Shown here in pieces: positions 25,938 to 35,446 of a stretch of 59,781 nucleotides of DNA. How positions within the stretch are numbered: position 1 is the stretch's first letter; each line of letters opens with the position of its first letter. The stretch comes from an uncultured Oscillospiraceae bacterium. GTDB lineage: Bacteria > Bacillota > Clostridia > Oscillospirales > Oscillospiraceae. Where the stretch lies: positions 1 through 59,781 of the forward strand of contig CAKUMO010000015.1 in the NCBI GenBank assembly GCA_934667815.1, read 5' to 3'. The position numbers and the translations under genes were made by a program. The notes below the pieces were generated by a model, which was not told where the DNA came from, ran no database searches, and saw only the letters and a program-made list of their open reading frames with translations.

Positions 25938-26864
25938 TTACTTGCCCATGTTCATCTGCGCAGCGACCTCGGCGGCGAAGTCTTCCTGCTTCTTCTCGAT
26001 GCCCTCGCCCTTTTCGAAGCGAACGGCGTCAACGAACTTGACGGAGCCGCCAAGAGCCTTGGCAGCGGAATTGACATACTGCTCGACGGTCATGGAGCCG
26101 TCCTTGACGAAGGCCTGCTGCATGAGGCAGTTTTCTTCGTAGAATTTGTTGATCTTGCCGGCAGCGATCTTTTCCTTGACCTGCTGGGGCTTGGAAGCCA
26201 TCTTGGGGTCATTGTCCATCAGAGCCAGAGCGATCTTCTTCTCCTCCTCGACAACATCCTCGGTAACAAGGCTCTTGTCCCAGAAGCGGGGGTTCAGTGC
26301 AGCGATCTGCATGGCGATGTCCTTGCCGATGGTGGTAGCATCAATGCCGCCCTCGACAGCCAGATTGACCAGAACGGCGATCTTGCCGCCCGCATGGACA
26401 TAGGCCACGGAGGTGTTCTTGTCAAAGCGGACAAAGCGGCGGATCTGCAGGTTCTCGCCGATGGACATAACCTTCTCGGGCAGAACCTCGGAAACCTTCA
26501 GCTCGGTGCCGGGATACTTGCACTCCTTGAGCGCATCGACATCGGCGGGGTTGTTCTCCAGCACAACCTGGCAGATTTCCTTGACGAACTCAACAAAGGG
26601 AGCGGACTTCGCGCAGAAGTCGGTCTCGCAGTTGACCTCGACCATGGCGGCAACGCCGCACTTGTCGCACACGGTGGCATAAGCCATACCCTCGGCAGCA
26701 ATGCGGTCAGCCTTCTTGGCAGCCTTGGCAAGGCCCTTTTCGCGCAGCCATTCGACTGCCTTGTCCATATCGCCGTCGGACTCGGTGAGCGCCTTCTTGC
26801 AGTCCATCATGCCGACATTGGTCATTTCACGCAGTTTCTTAACATCAGCAGCAGTAAATGCCAT
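25938..26864 (-). CDS. tsf: Elongation factor Ts
   Basis: 308 residues. N-terminal UBA-like domain (VKKLREMTNVGMMDCKKAL, DGDMDKAVEWLREKG), then VNCETDFCAKS, a variant of the family's TDFVAKN nucleotide-exchange motif, and the two core subdomains. EF-Ts reloads EF-Tu with GTP by promoting GDP release. It lies 60 bases behind rpsB, the universal order, with a 9-bp hairpin (26889-26911) in the gap that may adjust message processing. CAGGAGGAAAT precedes the start. Confidence 0.97.
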   Translation of the reverse strand: MAFTAADVKKLREMTNVGMMDCKKALTESDGDMDKAVEWLREKGLAKAAKKADRIAAEGMAYATVCDKCGVAAMVEVNCETDFCAKSAPFVEFVKEICQVVLENNPADVDALKECKYPGTELKVSEVLPEKVMSIGENLQIRRFVRFDKNTSVAYVHAGGKIAVLVNLAVEGGIDATTIGKDIAMQIAALNPRFWDKSLVTEDVVEEEKKIALALMDNDPKMASKPQQVKEKIAAGKINKFYEENCLMQQAFVKDGSMTVEQYVNSAAKALGGSVKFVDAVRFEKGEGIEKKQEDFAAEVAAQMNMGK

Positions 26865-26924
26865 ATTTATTTCCTCCTGTATTCTGATAATGCCCGCGAA
26901 AGGCGGGCATTTATCGATTGCAAA

Positions 26925-27671
<747 letters not shown>

Positions 27672-27799
27672 TTGTGTGTTCTCCTTTTCGTTTTTACCTC
27701 CACGCCGTTCATCTCTCCCGTCCACCGGTCAGCCGGCACTGGGACGGAACATCCGGACGTGTGCGGTTTGTGATTTGCATGCATTTCGCACGCCGTACT

Positions 27800-27828
27800 A
27801 TTATATCCTGTGTTTCATCGGATTTCAA
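27800..27828 (-). promoter_or_regulatory. rpsB-tsf promoter
   Basis: Minus strand: TTGAAA (27823-27828), exactly 17 bases, TATAAT (27800-27805). Confidence 0.8.
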
Positions 27829-27860
27829 GAACTTTTTTGCAGTAAATTAGAAAAATTTAT

Positions 27861-27882
27861 AAAAAAACCGGCACACGGCCGG
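27861..27882 (-). terminator. Terminator of sigG-ylmC
   Basis: Minus strand: CCGGC-N5-GCCGG stem followed by seven T, 70 bases past the ylmC stop. Confidence 0.65.
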
Positions 27883-27952
27883 CGAGTTATGAATTTCTTG
27901 CGCTTCATTCTTTAAGCCGCCGCAGCCCTACGGGCAAAACGGAGTTCCGGCC

Positions 27953-28231
27953 TCAAAAAAAGTCCTTCTTCGGGCGCGGAAGCCGAACCTTCTCCAGCTC
28001 CGCATCAATGAGTATAATGTCGTCCCCGATCTGCTGGATGCAGTGCCATGGAATGACGAAATCGTCCTTTCGCCCGACCATGCCGAAAAACTTGCACGGT
28101 CCCGGCACAACGATCGCCGCAATGCGGCCGTTTTTCAGATCCACCTCGACGTCGGAGACAAAGCCCAGCCGCGCGCCGTCGCAGATGTTCACGACCTCCT
28201 TGCATTTCAAGCTGGAAAACCGCTTGCCCAT
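27953..28231 (-). CDS. YlmC/YmxH family sporulation-associated protein
   Basis: 92 residues beginning at MGKRFSSLKCKEVVNICDG; upstream codons in this frame overlap sigG and are non-coding. A PRC-barrel-like small protein with GFVSDVEVDLKNGRIAAIVV and DDFVIPWHCIQQIGDDIILID, as in the YlmC/YmxH family. These genes are found next to sporulation sigma factors in Firmicutes; the biochemical role is not settled. Located 46 bases after sigG, so probably co-transcribed in the forespore. Confidence 0.9.
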   Translation of the reverse strand: MGKRFSSLKCKEVVNICDGARLGFVSDVEVDLKNGRIAAIVVPGPCKFFGMVGRKDDFVIPWHCIQQIGDDIILIDAELEKVRLPRPKKDFF

Positions 28232-28277
28232 ACGCTCACCCGCCCTTTCGTCAGAGCGTATGCGTGCGGCGTGTCGG

Positions 28278-29057
28278 TTATGACACGCAAATGGCCTTGC
28301 GGATGCTGGAGATCGCGTTTTTTTCAAGACGTGAGACCTGCGCCTGCGAAATACCGACCTCCGAAGCGACCTCCATCTGCGTTTTTCCGTCAAAAAACCG
28401 CAGCGCCAGAATGCGCCGTTCGCGCTCACCGAGCGTGGAAATGGCCTCGCGCAGCGCGATGCGCTCCGTCCACTGTTCATCCGTATTTTTCGTATCGCGC
28501 ACCTGATCCATGACGGTCAGGGGGTCGCCGCCGTCGGAATAGACCGGATCATAGAGCGACACCGGCGCGGAAATTGCGTCCAGCGCATTTACGACCGTCT
28601 CCTCGGGCAGCTCCAGCCGTTTGGCAATGTCGGCAAAGCTCGGTTCTCTTGAATTTTCGGCAAGCATGGCCTCGCGGCACTGTAAAACACGGTAGGCCGT
28701 GTCGCGCACGCTGCGGCTGACGCGCAGCGCACTATTATCGCGCAGATACCGCCGGATCTCGCCCGCGATCATTGGAACGCCGTAGGTGCTGAACTTCACA
28801 TTCAGATCAACGTCAAAATTCGCAATGGCCTTTAATAATCCCACACAGCCGACCTGAAACAGGTCGTCCGGGCTTTCGCCACGCCCGAGAAATTTCTGGA
28901 TGACCGACAGCACGAGCCTCAAATTTCCCTCGATGAGCTTCTGCCGTGCATTCTCGTCTCCCGCGCGGCTCAGGCGCAGCAGGCGCACCATCTCGTCGTT
29001 CTTGAGCGTTTTGAGCTGCGCGGTGTTGATGCCGCTGATCTCGACCTTTCCTTGCAT
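28278..29057 (-). CDS. sigG: Forespore sporulation sigma factor SigG
   Basis: 259 residues of the sigma-70 sporulation group with regions 2 (LIEGNLRLVLSVIQKF, DDLFQVGCVGLLKAI, FSTYGVPMIAGEIRRYLRDN), 3 (SREPSFADIAKRLELP) and 4 (LGERERRILALRFFDGKTQ, VGISQAQVSRLEK). The start KVEISGINTAQLKTLKNDEM is the hallmark of SigG, which directs late forespore genes. Its presence marks the host as a spore former. The start follows CGGAGGACG. A SigF-like promoter lies upstream. Confidence 0.95.
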   Translation of the reverse strand: MQGKVEISGINTAQLKTLKNDEMVRLLRLSRAGDENARQKLIEGNLRLVLSVIQKFLGRGESPDDLFQVGCVGLLKAIANFDVDLNVKFSTYGVPMIAGEIRRYLRDNSALRVSRSVRDTAYRVLQCREAMLAENSREPSFADIAKRLELPEETVVNALDAISAPVSLYDPVYSDGGDPLTVMDQVRDTKNTDEQWTERIALREAISTLGERERRILALRFFDGKTQMEVASEVGISQAQVSRLEKNAISSIRKAICVS

Positions 29058-29086
29058 GCTTCGTCCTCCGTTCGCTTGCTACGCAT

Positions 29087-29115
29087 CAGTATTTCCCAAG
29101 AATGGAATTTGATAC
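29087..29115 (-). promoter_or_regulatory. Candidate SigF-type promoter of sigG
   Basis: Minus strand: GTATC (29111-29115), 14 bases, GGAAATACTG (29087-29096), close to the forespore SigF pattern (GYATA then GGNNANANTW). The ATG of sigG is 30 bases downstream. Confidence 0.4.
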
Positions 29116-29194
29116 GGCGTTTGCGCTTTTCGCCAGTTGGTTCGTGAAAATTTGGCATTTCTTTGGAGGAATCGACAAAAATCGCATTCAGGGC

Positions 29195-29223
29195 TTTACA
29201 TGCGTGAGATTTCATGCTATCAT
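29195..29223 (+). promoter_or_regulatory. pyrR operon promoter
   Basis: TTTACA (29195-29200), 17-base spacer, TATCAT (29218-29223); transcription would begin just before the PyrR-binding leader. Confidence 0.65.
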
Positions 29224-29235
29224 TCGGACAGCGTG

Positions 29236-29359
29236 TTCTTTAAGAGCGGTACAGAGAGACCGACAAGGATGCAGAAATATGGGGAAAGTATGGGATTTTT
29301 CTGTCCGTCTGCCTTGGTATGTCTACTCACCTTGTTGCTGTACTGCAACAAGGTTTTTT
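29236..29359 (+). promoter_or_regulatory. PyrR-responsive attenuator leader
   Basis: The leader opens with CTTTAAGAGCGGTACAGAGA (29238-29257) followed by GACCGACAAGG, which matches the PyrR-binding anti-antiterminator element. It ends in a strong terminator: a nine-pair stem (29330-29338/29345-29353) and six T (29354-29359). In the known mechanism, PyrR with UMP stabilises the binding loop and allows the terminator to form; low UMP allows read-through into pyrR-uraA. Confidence 0.85.
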
Positions 29360-29382
29360 GTTATCTTCAGGAGGTGCTTTTC

Positions 29383-29931
29383 ATGACCACGATCGAGATC
29401 GCGGACGAGTTGGCCTTCCAGCGCACGCTGCGCCGCCTCGCCCATCAGATTCTGGAGAACAATCCCGAGCCGGAAAAGATCATCCTCGCCGGTGTGCTGC
29501 GCCGCGGCGTGCCGTTGGCCGAGCAGCTTGCCGAAATGATGGAGCAGTTCGGCGGCGTCCGTCCAAGTGTGGAAACGCTGGACATCACGCTCTACCGCGA
29601 CGATTTGAGCGAGCTTGCCGAGCAGCCCGACGTGCGTCCGGCCCACTTCTCGCAGTCCGTCGCCGGAAAGACCGTTATTCTGGTGGACGACGTCATCTAC
29701 ACCGGCCGCACCGCGCGCGCCGCGATGGACGCCGTCATTCACATGGGTCGACCCGCCCGTATCCGTCTGGCCGTCATGGTCGACCGCGGCCACCGCGAGC
29801 TTCCCATCGATCCCGAATACGTCGGAAAAAACGTCCCCACCGCGCGGGACGAACAAATTCAGGTGCTGACCCCGCAGTACGACGGTACTTGGGGAATCCG
29901 CCTGCTGAAACCGGTCATTGTTGGACAATAA
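29383..29931 (+). CDS. pyrR: Bifunctional pyr operon regulator / uracil phosphoribosyltransferase PyrR
   Basis: 182 residues from the ATG after CAGGAGGTGC. PRTase fold with the PRPP-binding loop VILVDDVIYTGRTARAAMD (about 98-116), the GVLRRGVPLAEQLAEMM loop and the family's VDRGHRELPIDPEYVGKN segment. It binds pyr mRNA with UMP to cause termination and also makes UMP from uracil and PRPP. The binding site it should recognise is directly upstream. Confidence 0.95.
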   Translation: MTTIEIADELAFQRTLRRLAHQILENNPEPEKIILAGVLRRGVPLAEQLAEMMEQFGGVRPSVETLDITLYRDDLSELAEQPDVRPAHFSQSVAGKTVILVDDVIYTGRTARAAMDAVIHMGRPARIRLAVMVDRGHRELPIDPEYVGKNVPTARDEQIQVLTPQYDGTWGIRLLKPVIVGQ

Positions 29932-29959
29932 AAATACATTACACGGAGGAGAAAAGACA

Positions 29960-31345
29960 ATGAACATGATCTACGGAGTGAAGGACAAACCGAAATTCGG
30001 CCAGACGCTGATCTTTGCGATTCAGCAGCTTCTGGCAATCATGGCCGCAACGCTGGTCGTTCCGGTCATCACAAACGCAGCCACAGGCAGCACGCTCAGC
30101 CCGGCCGCAGCGCTCTTTGGCGCAGGCGTCGGCACGCTGGTCTATCTGCTGTTCACCAAGTTCCGCAGTCCGGTTTTCCTCGGCAGCTCCTTCGCCTTCC
30201 TCGGCAGCATGGCAGCAGCCTTCGCAGGCGGCGCGTCGATGTCGCTCGGCTACGTCGGTCTGATTCTCGGCGCCGTGTTCGCCGGTCTTGTCTATGTCGT
30301 CATCGCCATCGTCGTGAAGATCGCGGGTGTCAAATGGCTTCAGAAGCTCATGCCTGTCGTCGTCATCGGCCCGACCGTGTCCATCATCGGCCTGTCTCTG
30401 GCAGGCAACGCCGTTTCCGATCTTGTCTCCGGCAGCGTGAAAACCGCCGAGGGCGCGGCGCTGGCCTCCCCGCTCGTGACGGTCCTGTGCGGTCTGGTTG
30501 CGCTGTTCGTGACCATGCTCTGCTCCACCTACGGCAAGAAGATGCTGCGACTCATTCCCTTCATCATCGGCATTCTCGCAGGCTACGCCGTCGCTGCGAT
30601 TTTCACCGCCATCGGCAACGCCGCAGGCGTGGACGCTCTGAAGGTTCTCGACTTCTCCAAGCTGAGCGTTCTCTGGGAAAACGGCATCACCCTCAAAACC
30701 TTTGTCAACTATGAGCTTGTCACCAAGGATCTGGTCTTCCTCAAGGCGCTGCCCGGTCTGAAAGAGCTGAACTGGGGCTACGTCGGCGCAATCGCCGTGG
30801 CCTACGTTCCGGTCGCCTTCGTGGTCTTTGCCGAGCACATTGCCGACCACGAGAACATCTCCTCCATCATTGAAAAAGACCTGCTGGTCGATCCCGGCCT
30901 GTCCCGCACGCTGCTGGGCGACGGCATCGGCTCCATGGCCGGCGCGTTCGTCGGCGGCTGCCCGAACACCACCTACGGCGAAAGCGTCGCCTGTGTCGCC
31001 ATCACCCGCAATGCCTCGGTCGTGACCATCCTGACGACTGCCGTCTGCGCCATGGTTGTCAGCTTCTTCACGCCCTTCGTGGCCTTCGTCAACTCCATCC
31101 CCGGCTGTGTCATGGGCGGCGTGTGCATCGCGCTCTACGGCTTCATCGCGGTCTCCGGTCTGAAGATGGTGCAGCAGGTTGACCTCGGCAAGAACCACAA
31201 CCTCTTTGTGGTCAGCACGATCCTTGTCACGGGCATCGGCGGCCTGTCGCTGACCTTCGGCAAGATCACGGTCACGCCCATCGCTGTCGCACTTATCCTC
31301 GGCATCCTCGCAAACATCCTGCTGAAAAAAGAAAAGCAGCGCTAA
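29960..31345 (+). CDS. uraA: Uracil permease (NCS2/UraA family)
   Basis: 461 residues with about 14 membrane segments. NCS2 features: LIFAIQQLLAIMAATLVVP at the start, FVVFAEHIADHENISSII with the glutamate substrate residue, and GGCPNTTYGESVACVAIT. Uracil:proton symporter; its location 28 bases behind pyrR under one attenuator supports a pyrimidine substrate (gene often called pyrP in this setting). CGGAGGAG precedes the start. Confidence 0.93.
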   Translation: MNMIYGVKDKPKFGQTLIFAIQQLLAIMAATLVVPVITNAATGSTLSPAAALFGAGVGTLVYLLFTKFRSPVFLGSSFAFLGSMAAAFAGGASMSLGYVGLILGAVFAGLVYVVIAIVVKIAGVKWLQKLMPVVVIGPTVSIIGLSLAGNAVSDLVSGSVKTAEGAALASPLVTVLCGLVALFVTMLCSTYGKKMLRLIPFIIGILAGYAVAAIFTAIGNAAGVDALKVLDFSKLSVLWENGITLKTFVNYELVTKDLVFLKALPGLKELNWGYVGAIAVAYVPVAFVVFAEHIADHENISSIIEKDLLVDPGLSRTLLGDGIGSMAGAFVGGCPNTTYGESVACVAITRNASVVTILTTAVCAMVVSFFTPFVAFVNSIPGCVMGGVCIALYGFIAVSGLKMVQQVDLGKNHNLFVVSTILVTGIGGLSLTFGKITVTPIAVALILGILANILLKKEKQR

Positions 31346-31354
31346 GCTGCCTGC

Positions 31355-31397
31355 AAAAAAGCTCTCCGATGCACAGCATCGGAGAGCCTTTCATTTT
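31355..31397. terminator. Bidirectional terminator after uraA
   Basis: Perfect 11-bp stem (31361-31371/31377-31387) with six A on the left (T run for the minus strand) and a T-rich right side. Confidence 0.8.
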
Positions 31398-31434
31398 GTT
31401 GTGTGAGGCAGACCCGGTCCCGCAGTGTCCCGTT

Positions 31435-32394
31435 TCATTCCTCGAAAAAGTCAAAGATTTTTTGTAAATACTCTCCTAAAACCTCGTTTTTCGTGGAAAA
31501 CAGCTCGTGCTTTTCGTTCGGGTAGCACTCCAGCCGCGCAGACGGCACGCGCGAGACAAATGTCCGCTGGACATCGCCGCGCACCTGCGTATCCAATCCC
31601 GCCGAAAATACCAGCACCGGCACACAGATCTTCCGGCAATTCCTTCGATCCAAAACCCTGCGCCGCAGCGCAAGCGACTCATAAACCCATCGGTTCGTCG
31701 CGCCTGACGAGCGATAGGCCGGATTCTCCGCGCGGCACTTGAGATTCCACCGAAACCGCGCTTCGCTGGCCGCATTGCTCTCCTCCACGCGCGCGTTTGG
31801 ATTGTATCCACCGCGAAACAGGCTGCTCGCCTTTCGCCCACCGCGCAGCAATAGCGCTCGCGCACCGCACAGCGCCACGGGGTACGGCAGGTCCGATGCC
31901 CGCGGGCAAAGCATGGGAGCAGTCAAAACCGCCTTTTGCAGTTCGCCGGGATAGGCCTGCAAATACCGCGCCCCCACTGCGCCTCCCATAGAATGCGCGT
32001 AGAGGTACAGCGGCAGCGTTTTGATCTCGTTTCGAATGCGCACAATAAAACAGTGAAGATCGCGGACATAGTCATCAAAGTGCTCCACATGGATGATCTC
32101 GCCGGTGTCGTGCCCGCGCAGCGTCGGCAGGAACACATGATACCCACGGTTGAGAAAATACCACGTCAGCTCCAGATATTTCTCCGGGAACTCCGTAAAT
32201 CCGTGCAGGATCACCACGGCTGCCCGCGCGTTTTCCGTCAGGTATCCTTCCCAGCGCAGCTTAGCGCCGTCGAAGGAAGTAAATTGCTCTGCGATGCGGC
32301 AGGTCCGCAAACGTGCACGGATTGCCTCAAGCGACTCGATATAGGTTTCTTCCTTAAGCAGCGTCCTGTCCGGCGCCGGGTGAAAAAGCTCCAT
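31435..32394 (-). CDS. Alpha/beta hydrolase (lysophospholipase/monoacylglycerol lipase type)
   Basis: 319 residues. The oxyanion region VVILHGFTEFPEKYLELTWY is followed by the nucleophile elbow YAHSMGGAVGARYL (Ser in GHSMG-like context), a likely acid in FSAGLDTQVRGD, and the histidine in NEKHELFS near the C-terminus. This is the serine hydrolase 'lysophospholipase' branch. No signal peptide, so cytosolic; lipid-ester substrate is only a family-level expectation. Divergent from the next hydrolase gene. Confidence 0.85.
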   Translation of the reverse strand: MELFHPAPDRTLLKEETYIESLEAIRARLRTCRIAEQFTSFDGAKLRWEGYLTENARAAVVILHGFTEFPEKYLELTWYFLNRGYHVFLPTLRGHDTGEIIHVEHFDDYVRDLHCFIVRIRNEIKTLPLYLYAHSMGGAVGARYLQAYPGELQKAVLTAPMLCPRASDLPYPVALCGARALLLRGGRKASSLFRGGYNPNARVEESNAASEARFRWNLKCRAENPAYRSSGATNRWVYESLALRRRVLDRRNCRKICVPVLVFSAGLDTQVRGDVQRTFVSRVPSARLECYPNEKHELFSTKNEVLGEYLQKIFDFFEE

Positions 32395-32483
32395 GTCTGC
32401 CTCCGAGTACTTATTATATATATTATAGCACAGTCACGCGAAATCGCAAGGATGAAATCCGTGCGGACGGGCATACTGCGTGT

Positions 32484-33383
32484 ATGACGATTTTGTTTTT
32501 TCTTCTCACGATTTTGGTCTACGAGCGCTGCTTCCGCCGCTATGACGCAGCCGCACCCAGCGATTTCGGGCGTCCATGCCGCCGCCTACGCTTTGAAAGT
32601 GACGGACGTGAGCTGCAAGGGTATCTGCTCGGACAGGGCGACTGCCTCGTCGTCGTGGCAGCCGGTCTGGGCAACAGCGCATGCCACTATGCGCCGCAGA
32701 TCCGCTATTTTCTCGACGCCGGAAAGCGCGTATTTGCCTTTGATTACACTGGCACCTATGAAAGCACCGGCTGCTCTTGCCGCGGCTTTCCGCAGGCCAT
32801 AGACGACCTGCGCGCCGCACTGCGCTTCCTGCACGAAAACAACCTGTTCGGCAGCAAACACCTGTGTCTGTTCGGTCACAGCATGGGCGGCTACGCGGTG
32901 TGCAGCGTGCTGGACGGCAGCGGCGCTGATGCAGCCGTGAGCGTCGGCGGCGTCAACAGCGCGATGGAGGCGACGATCTCGGGCGTGTACCATTACTTCG
33001 GCCGACTGGCCTTTCTGCACTATCCGTTTCTATATTTATATCAGACGCTGCGCTTTGGGCGCACGGCAGTGCTGCGTCAGGCGATCGACGGTGCAAAGCA
33101 TGCGCGTGCGCTGCTGCTCGTCAACGGCGTAAACGACTGGATCGCGCCGCTCGACCGCGCGTCTGTCGTCTCGCACGTCGGTGCGCTGCACGGGCAAGGC
33201 GTGCAGTGCCTGCTCTGGGGCGAGCCAGGTCACGACGGTCATGCAGACCTGCTCTTTTCCGAGGACGAAGCCCGCGCCAATCCCCTGCTAATGCGCCATA
33301 TTGACATGTTTTTCGACCGCGCCGTCTGCGAGAAAGAAAAAAATTTGTCAAAAACAGAAAAAGAGGTTGACAACAGTGATTGA
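32484..33383 (+). CDS. Alpha/beta hydrolase, membrane-tethered
   Basis: 299 residues. A short hydrophobic N-terminus (MTILFFLLTILVYERCF) could anchor the protein. Then CLVVVAAGLGNSACHY (oxyanion region), FAFDYTGTYESTGCS, and the nucleophile LFGHSMGGYAVCSVL near residue 132. Asp in LVNGVNDWIAPLD and His in EPGHDGHADL complete a plausible triad. Substrate unknown. It shares an AT-rich 90-base divergent promoter region (TTATTATATATATTATA) with the other hydrolase. The tRNA promoter overlaps its last codons. Confidence 0.8.
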   Translation: MTILFFLLTILVYERCFRRYDAAAPSDFGRPCRRLRFESDGRELQGYLLGQGDCLVVVAAGLGNSACHYAPQIRYFLDAGKRVFAFDYTGTYESTGCSCRGFPQAIDDLRAALRFLHENNLFGSKHLCLFGHSMGGYAVCSVLDGSGADAAVSVGGVNSAMEATISGVYHYFGRLAFLHYPFLYLYQTLRFGRTAVLRQAIDGAKHARALLLVNGVNDWIAPLDRASVVSHVGALHGQGVQCLLWGEPGHDGHADLLFSEDEARANPLLMRHIDMFFDRAVCEKEKNLSKTEKEVDNSD

Positions 33384-33395
33384 CGCTGATATAAT
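33367..33395 (+). promoter_or_regulatory. tRNA-Thr promoter
   Basis: Perfect TTGACA (33367-33372), 17 bases, perfect TATAAT (33390-33395); the -35 lies inside the final codons of the hydrolase gene. Confidence 0.9.
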
Positions 33396-33416
33396 ATGGA
33401 AGCTGTCAATCGAGAC

Positions 33417-33492
<76 letters not shown>

Positions 33493-33495
33493 AAG

Positions 33496-33533
33496 CCTCT
33501 GAAACCTTCGGGTTTCGGAGGTTTTCTTTTTAT
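33496..33533 (+). terminator. tRNA-Thr terminator
   Basis: 11-bp stem closed by a TTCG tetraloop (33496-33521), followed by TTTCTTTTTAT. Confidence 0.88.
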
Positions 33534-33805
33534 ATCCGGCGCTTTTTGCAAGAAAACCTTTGACTTTTTTGTTTCGAAGAAAATAACCAGAGCGCATTCC
33601 TTTTCACCGATTTTTGATGAAGGGATGCGCTCTGATTATGGGCAGAAAAATCACAATGCATGGACAGTTTCTTGAAGGTGGTGAGAGAAGCATATTCCCG
33701 CACCCGCAGAAGTTTTTAATTCTATCACACCAAAAACAAGGGAAATTAAGTGCGAACTTCAAATCATAGCCGTTGATATTTGCAGGCGGATGTGGTATGA
33801 TAACC

Positions 33806-33967
33806 GTGCCAAACAAGTTGAATACTGTTGAACGAGTGTAGTTCTCCAAATAGGGGTTCTATACCCTTTTCTGATGCTCACTTTTTTTGAATTTAGCAAA
33901 AACGCTAATTCCGTGAAGTGGGTATGTGGAGTATACGCTCTCGTTCTATTTCAACTTGTTTGGCGAC
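33806..33967. repeat. Imperfect inverted repeat in an AT-rich island behind tRNA-Thr
   Basis: The sequence TTCAACTTGTTTGGC with an upstream GGAG...CTCGTTC occurs in inverted orientation at about 33806-33853 and 33926-33967, separated by about 72 bases containing GGGTAT words on both sides. The stretch 33534-34042 is visibly AT-richer than the surrounding genome and holds no gene I can support. A smaller inverted repeat (33589-33597/33625-33633, AGAGCGCAT) lies next to the tRNA terminator. It looks like debris of an inserted element; no integrase or copy of the tRNA 3' end was found. Confidence 0.55.
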
Positions 33968-33987
33968 AATCGGAGTTGCGTTTTTCG

Positions 33988-34016
33988 GTGCGGTGACTTC
34001 GGTTGCCGCACTTTTT
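33988..34016 (+). terminator. Hairpin with T run ahead of the zinc-ribbon/coiled-coil gene
   Basis: GTGCGG...CCGCAC stem with a TTCG loop (33988-34011) and five T, ending only about 25 bases before the next start codon; could be a leader attenuator or the end of an upstream transcript. Confidence 0.65.
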
Positions 34017-34042
34017 ATTTATATCAGAAAGAAGGAATGCAA

Positions 34043-35253
34043 ATGGCATTATTTCGTTGTGCGGCTTGTGGCAGCCCTAATGTCGTAACAGATCAAGAAG
34101 ATAACGGTATCCAGTTTGACTATGTAAAGGGGGGGCAATTGGCACCGTTGTGCTTGGCGCCGGCGGTGCTGTTGCAGGTATTTCCAATAAGTCTAGATTT
34201 GTTTTCAAATGCCGTGATTGTGGTCTCTCCCTCAGCTATCCATTAGGTGAACCCACCAAGACTTTAATAGATACGGGCGTTGCAAGTATGGCCGGACGCC
34301 AGACCTTAAATATCAACGGTTTCCCGATATCTTGGAATACAATTAAAAGTAAGTACCCTAATATCGAAAGCGGTCCCGCAGATTTGGAAATTGAAGCTCT
34401 TGCTGCTCACCGCAGTCGGAATAAAAAAGCTACGGTAGAGTATCTTATGTCTCTGTGGCGGGTAGATAGTGCAGATGACGAAGCTTTACTCAAAAAGAGC
34501 GAAGCGGAACTCACCGCAGCACAAGCCGAGTGGGAAGAAAACAAGAAAACTCTGGAGACTAAAAAAAGTGAGTATTTACAGACTGCTATGGCAGAAAGAG
34601 AACGCCGCATACGTCAGCTTACTGTGAGCAAAGCGAATGAGCTTAATGAAATTCAAGCAAGGATTCGTGAGGCCGAAAAAGAAATCGATCAGCTTCGGCA
34701 GCAGCTTTCAACATTTGGTATCTTCAAATTCAGTGAAAAAGCCAGTCTAAAAAAGCAGATTGCGGATAAACTATCAAGCGCGGCAGAAATGAAGTCCAGA
34801 TTGTCACAAAAGAGCGCAGAGTATGACAGCCAGATTGAAAAAGAACAACAGGAAGCCCAAGCTTTCCGCAATACTATGACAAAGAGGTTAGATGTAATTT
34901 ATGCACCCGCCGAAAGTCCTAAAGACCGCTTCGCTCGTCTGAAGAAAGAACAATCAGAATTGCGCATGGGACGCTTTTCGTTCCAATCTTCTGATGTCTA
35001 TATTCACAAATATTATCCGCATGCGCTATCCTGCTACGGAAAAGCCAGTGAAAAAGAATTAGAGGATATTTTTGATGCGTTTTTATGTGAAATGACGCAA
35101 TTGCCGGCTGTGTTTATAAGTTTTACAAGTATTCCTAGAGCAACACGATATTACGAACCTTTTCTTACTGAAACAGTAGAGGGACAGGTGTCTACCGATA
35201 TAGGTACAATCACCAAACAAGGAACCATATATTACGAATACAACGGTATCTAG
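34043..35253 (+). pseudogene. Frameshifted zinc-ribbon and coiled-coil protein
   Basis: Two overlapping frames join into one sensible protein of about 400 residues. The first (from ATG 34043, AAGGA at six bases) reads MALFRCAACGSPNVVTDQ to DYVKGG; the second continues as AIGTVVLGAGGAVAG and FKCRDCGLSLSYPLG. The switch falls on a run of seven G (34129-34135); eight (or five) would restore one frame. The joined N-terminus would be a split zinc ribbon (CxxC...CxxC) around a Gly/Ala-rich hydrophobic hairpin. Residues about 110-260 are a long Lys/Glu-rich coiled coil, and the C-terminus is globular. No family recognised. The gene is AT-rich with codon use unlike its neighbours, suggesting acquisition. 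It is either broken, phase-variable, or a sequencing error. Confidence 0.65.
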
Positions 35254-35381
35254 CATTATTCAGGGCGCCATTCTGAATGGCTCCCAATTCCTTTTATCCT
35301 TCCAAAAGTCCAATGTGAGCCTGCCTTTCAGGGCTTTTGTCCTTTCTCCGTTCGCAACCTCTTAATAATCGTGTCGGCAAT

Positions 35382-35429
35382 AAAACTACATCCCCAGCCA
35401 GGATTCACTCCGGTTGGGGATGTAGTTTT
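35382..35429. terminator. Long hairpin between convergent genes
   Basis: Perfect 14-bp arms (35382-35395/35416-35429) with a 20-base loop; TTTT at both ends. Probably ends azlCD on the minus strand and the frameshifted gene on the plus strand. Confidence 0.65.
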
Positions 35430-35446
35430 CGCATATAGCTGTGATT

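Noticed and set aside
33493..35446. Intact integrative element at tRNA-Thr
   Set aside because: No integrase, no duplicated tRNA 3' end and no transfer genes; only AT-rich debris and one frameshifted gene.
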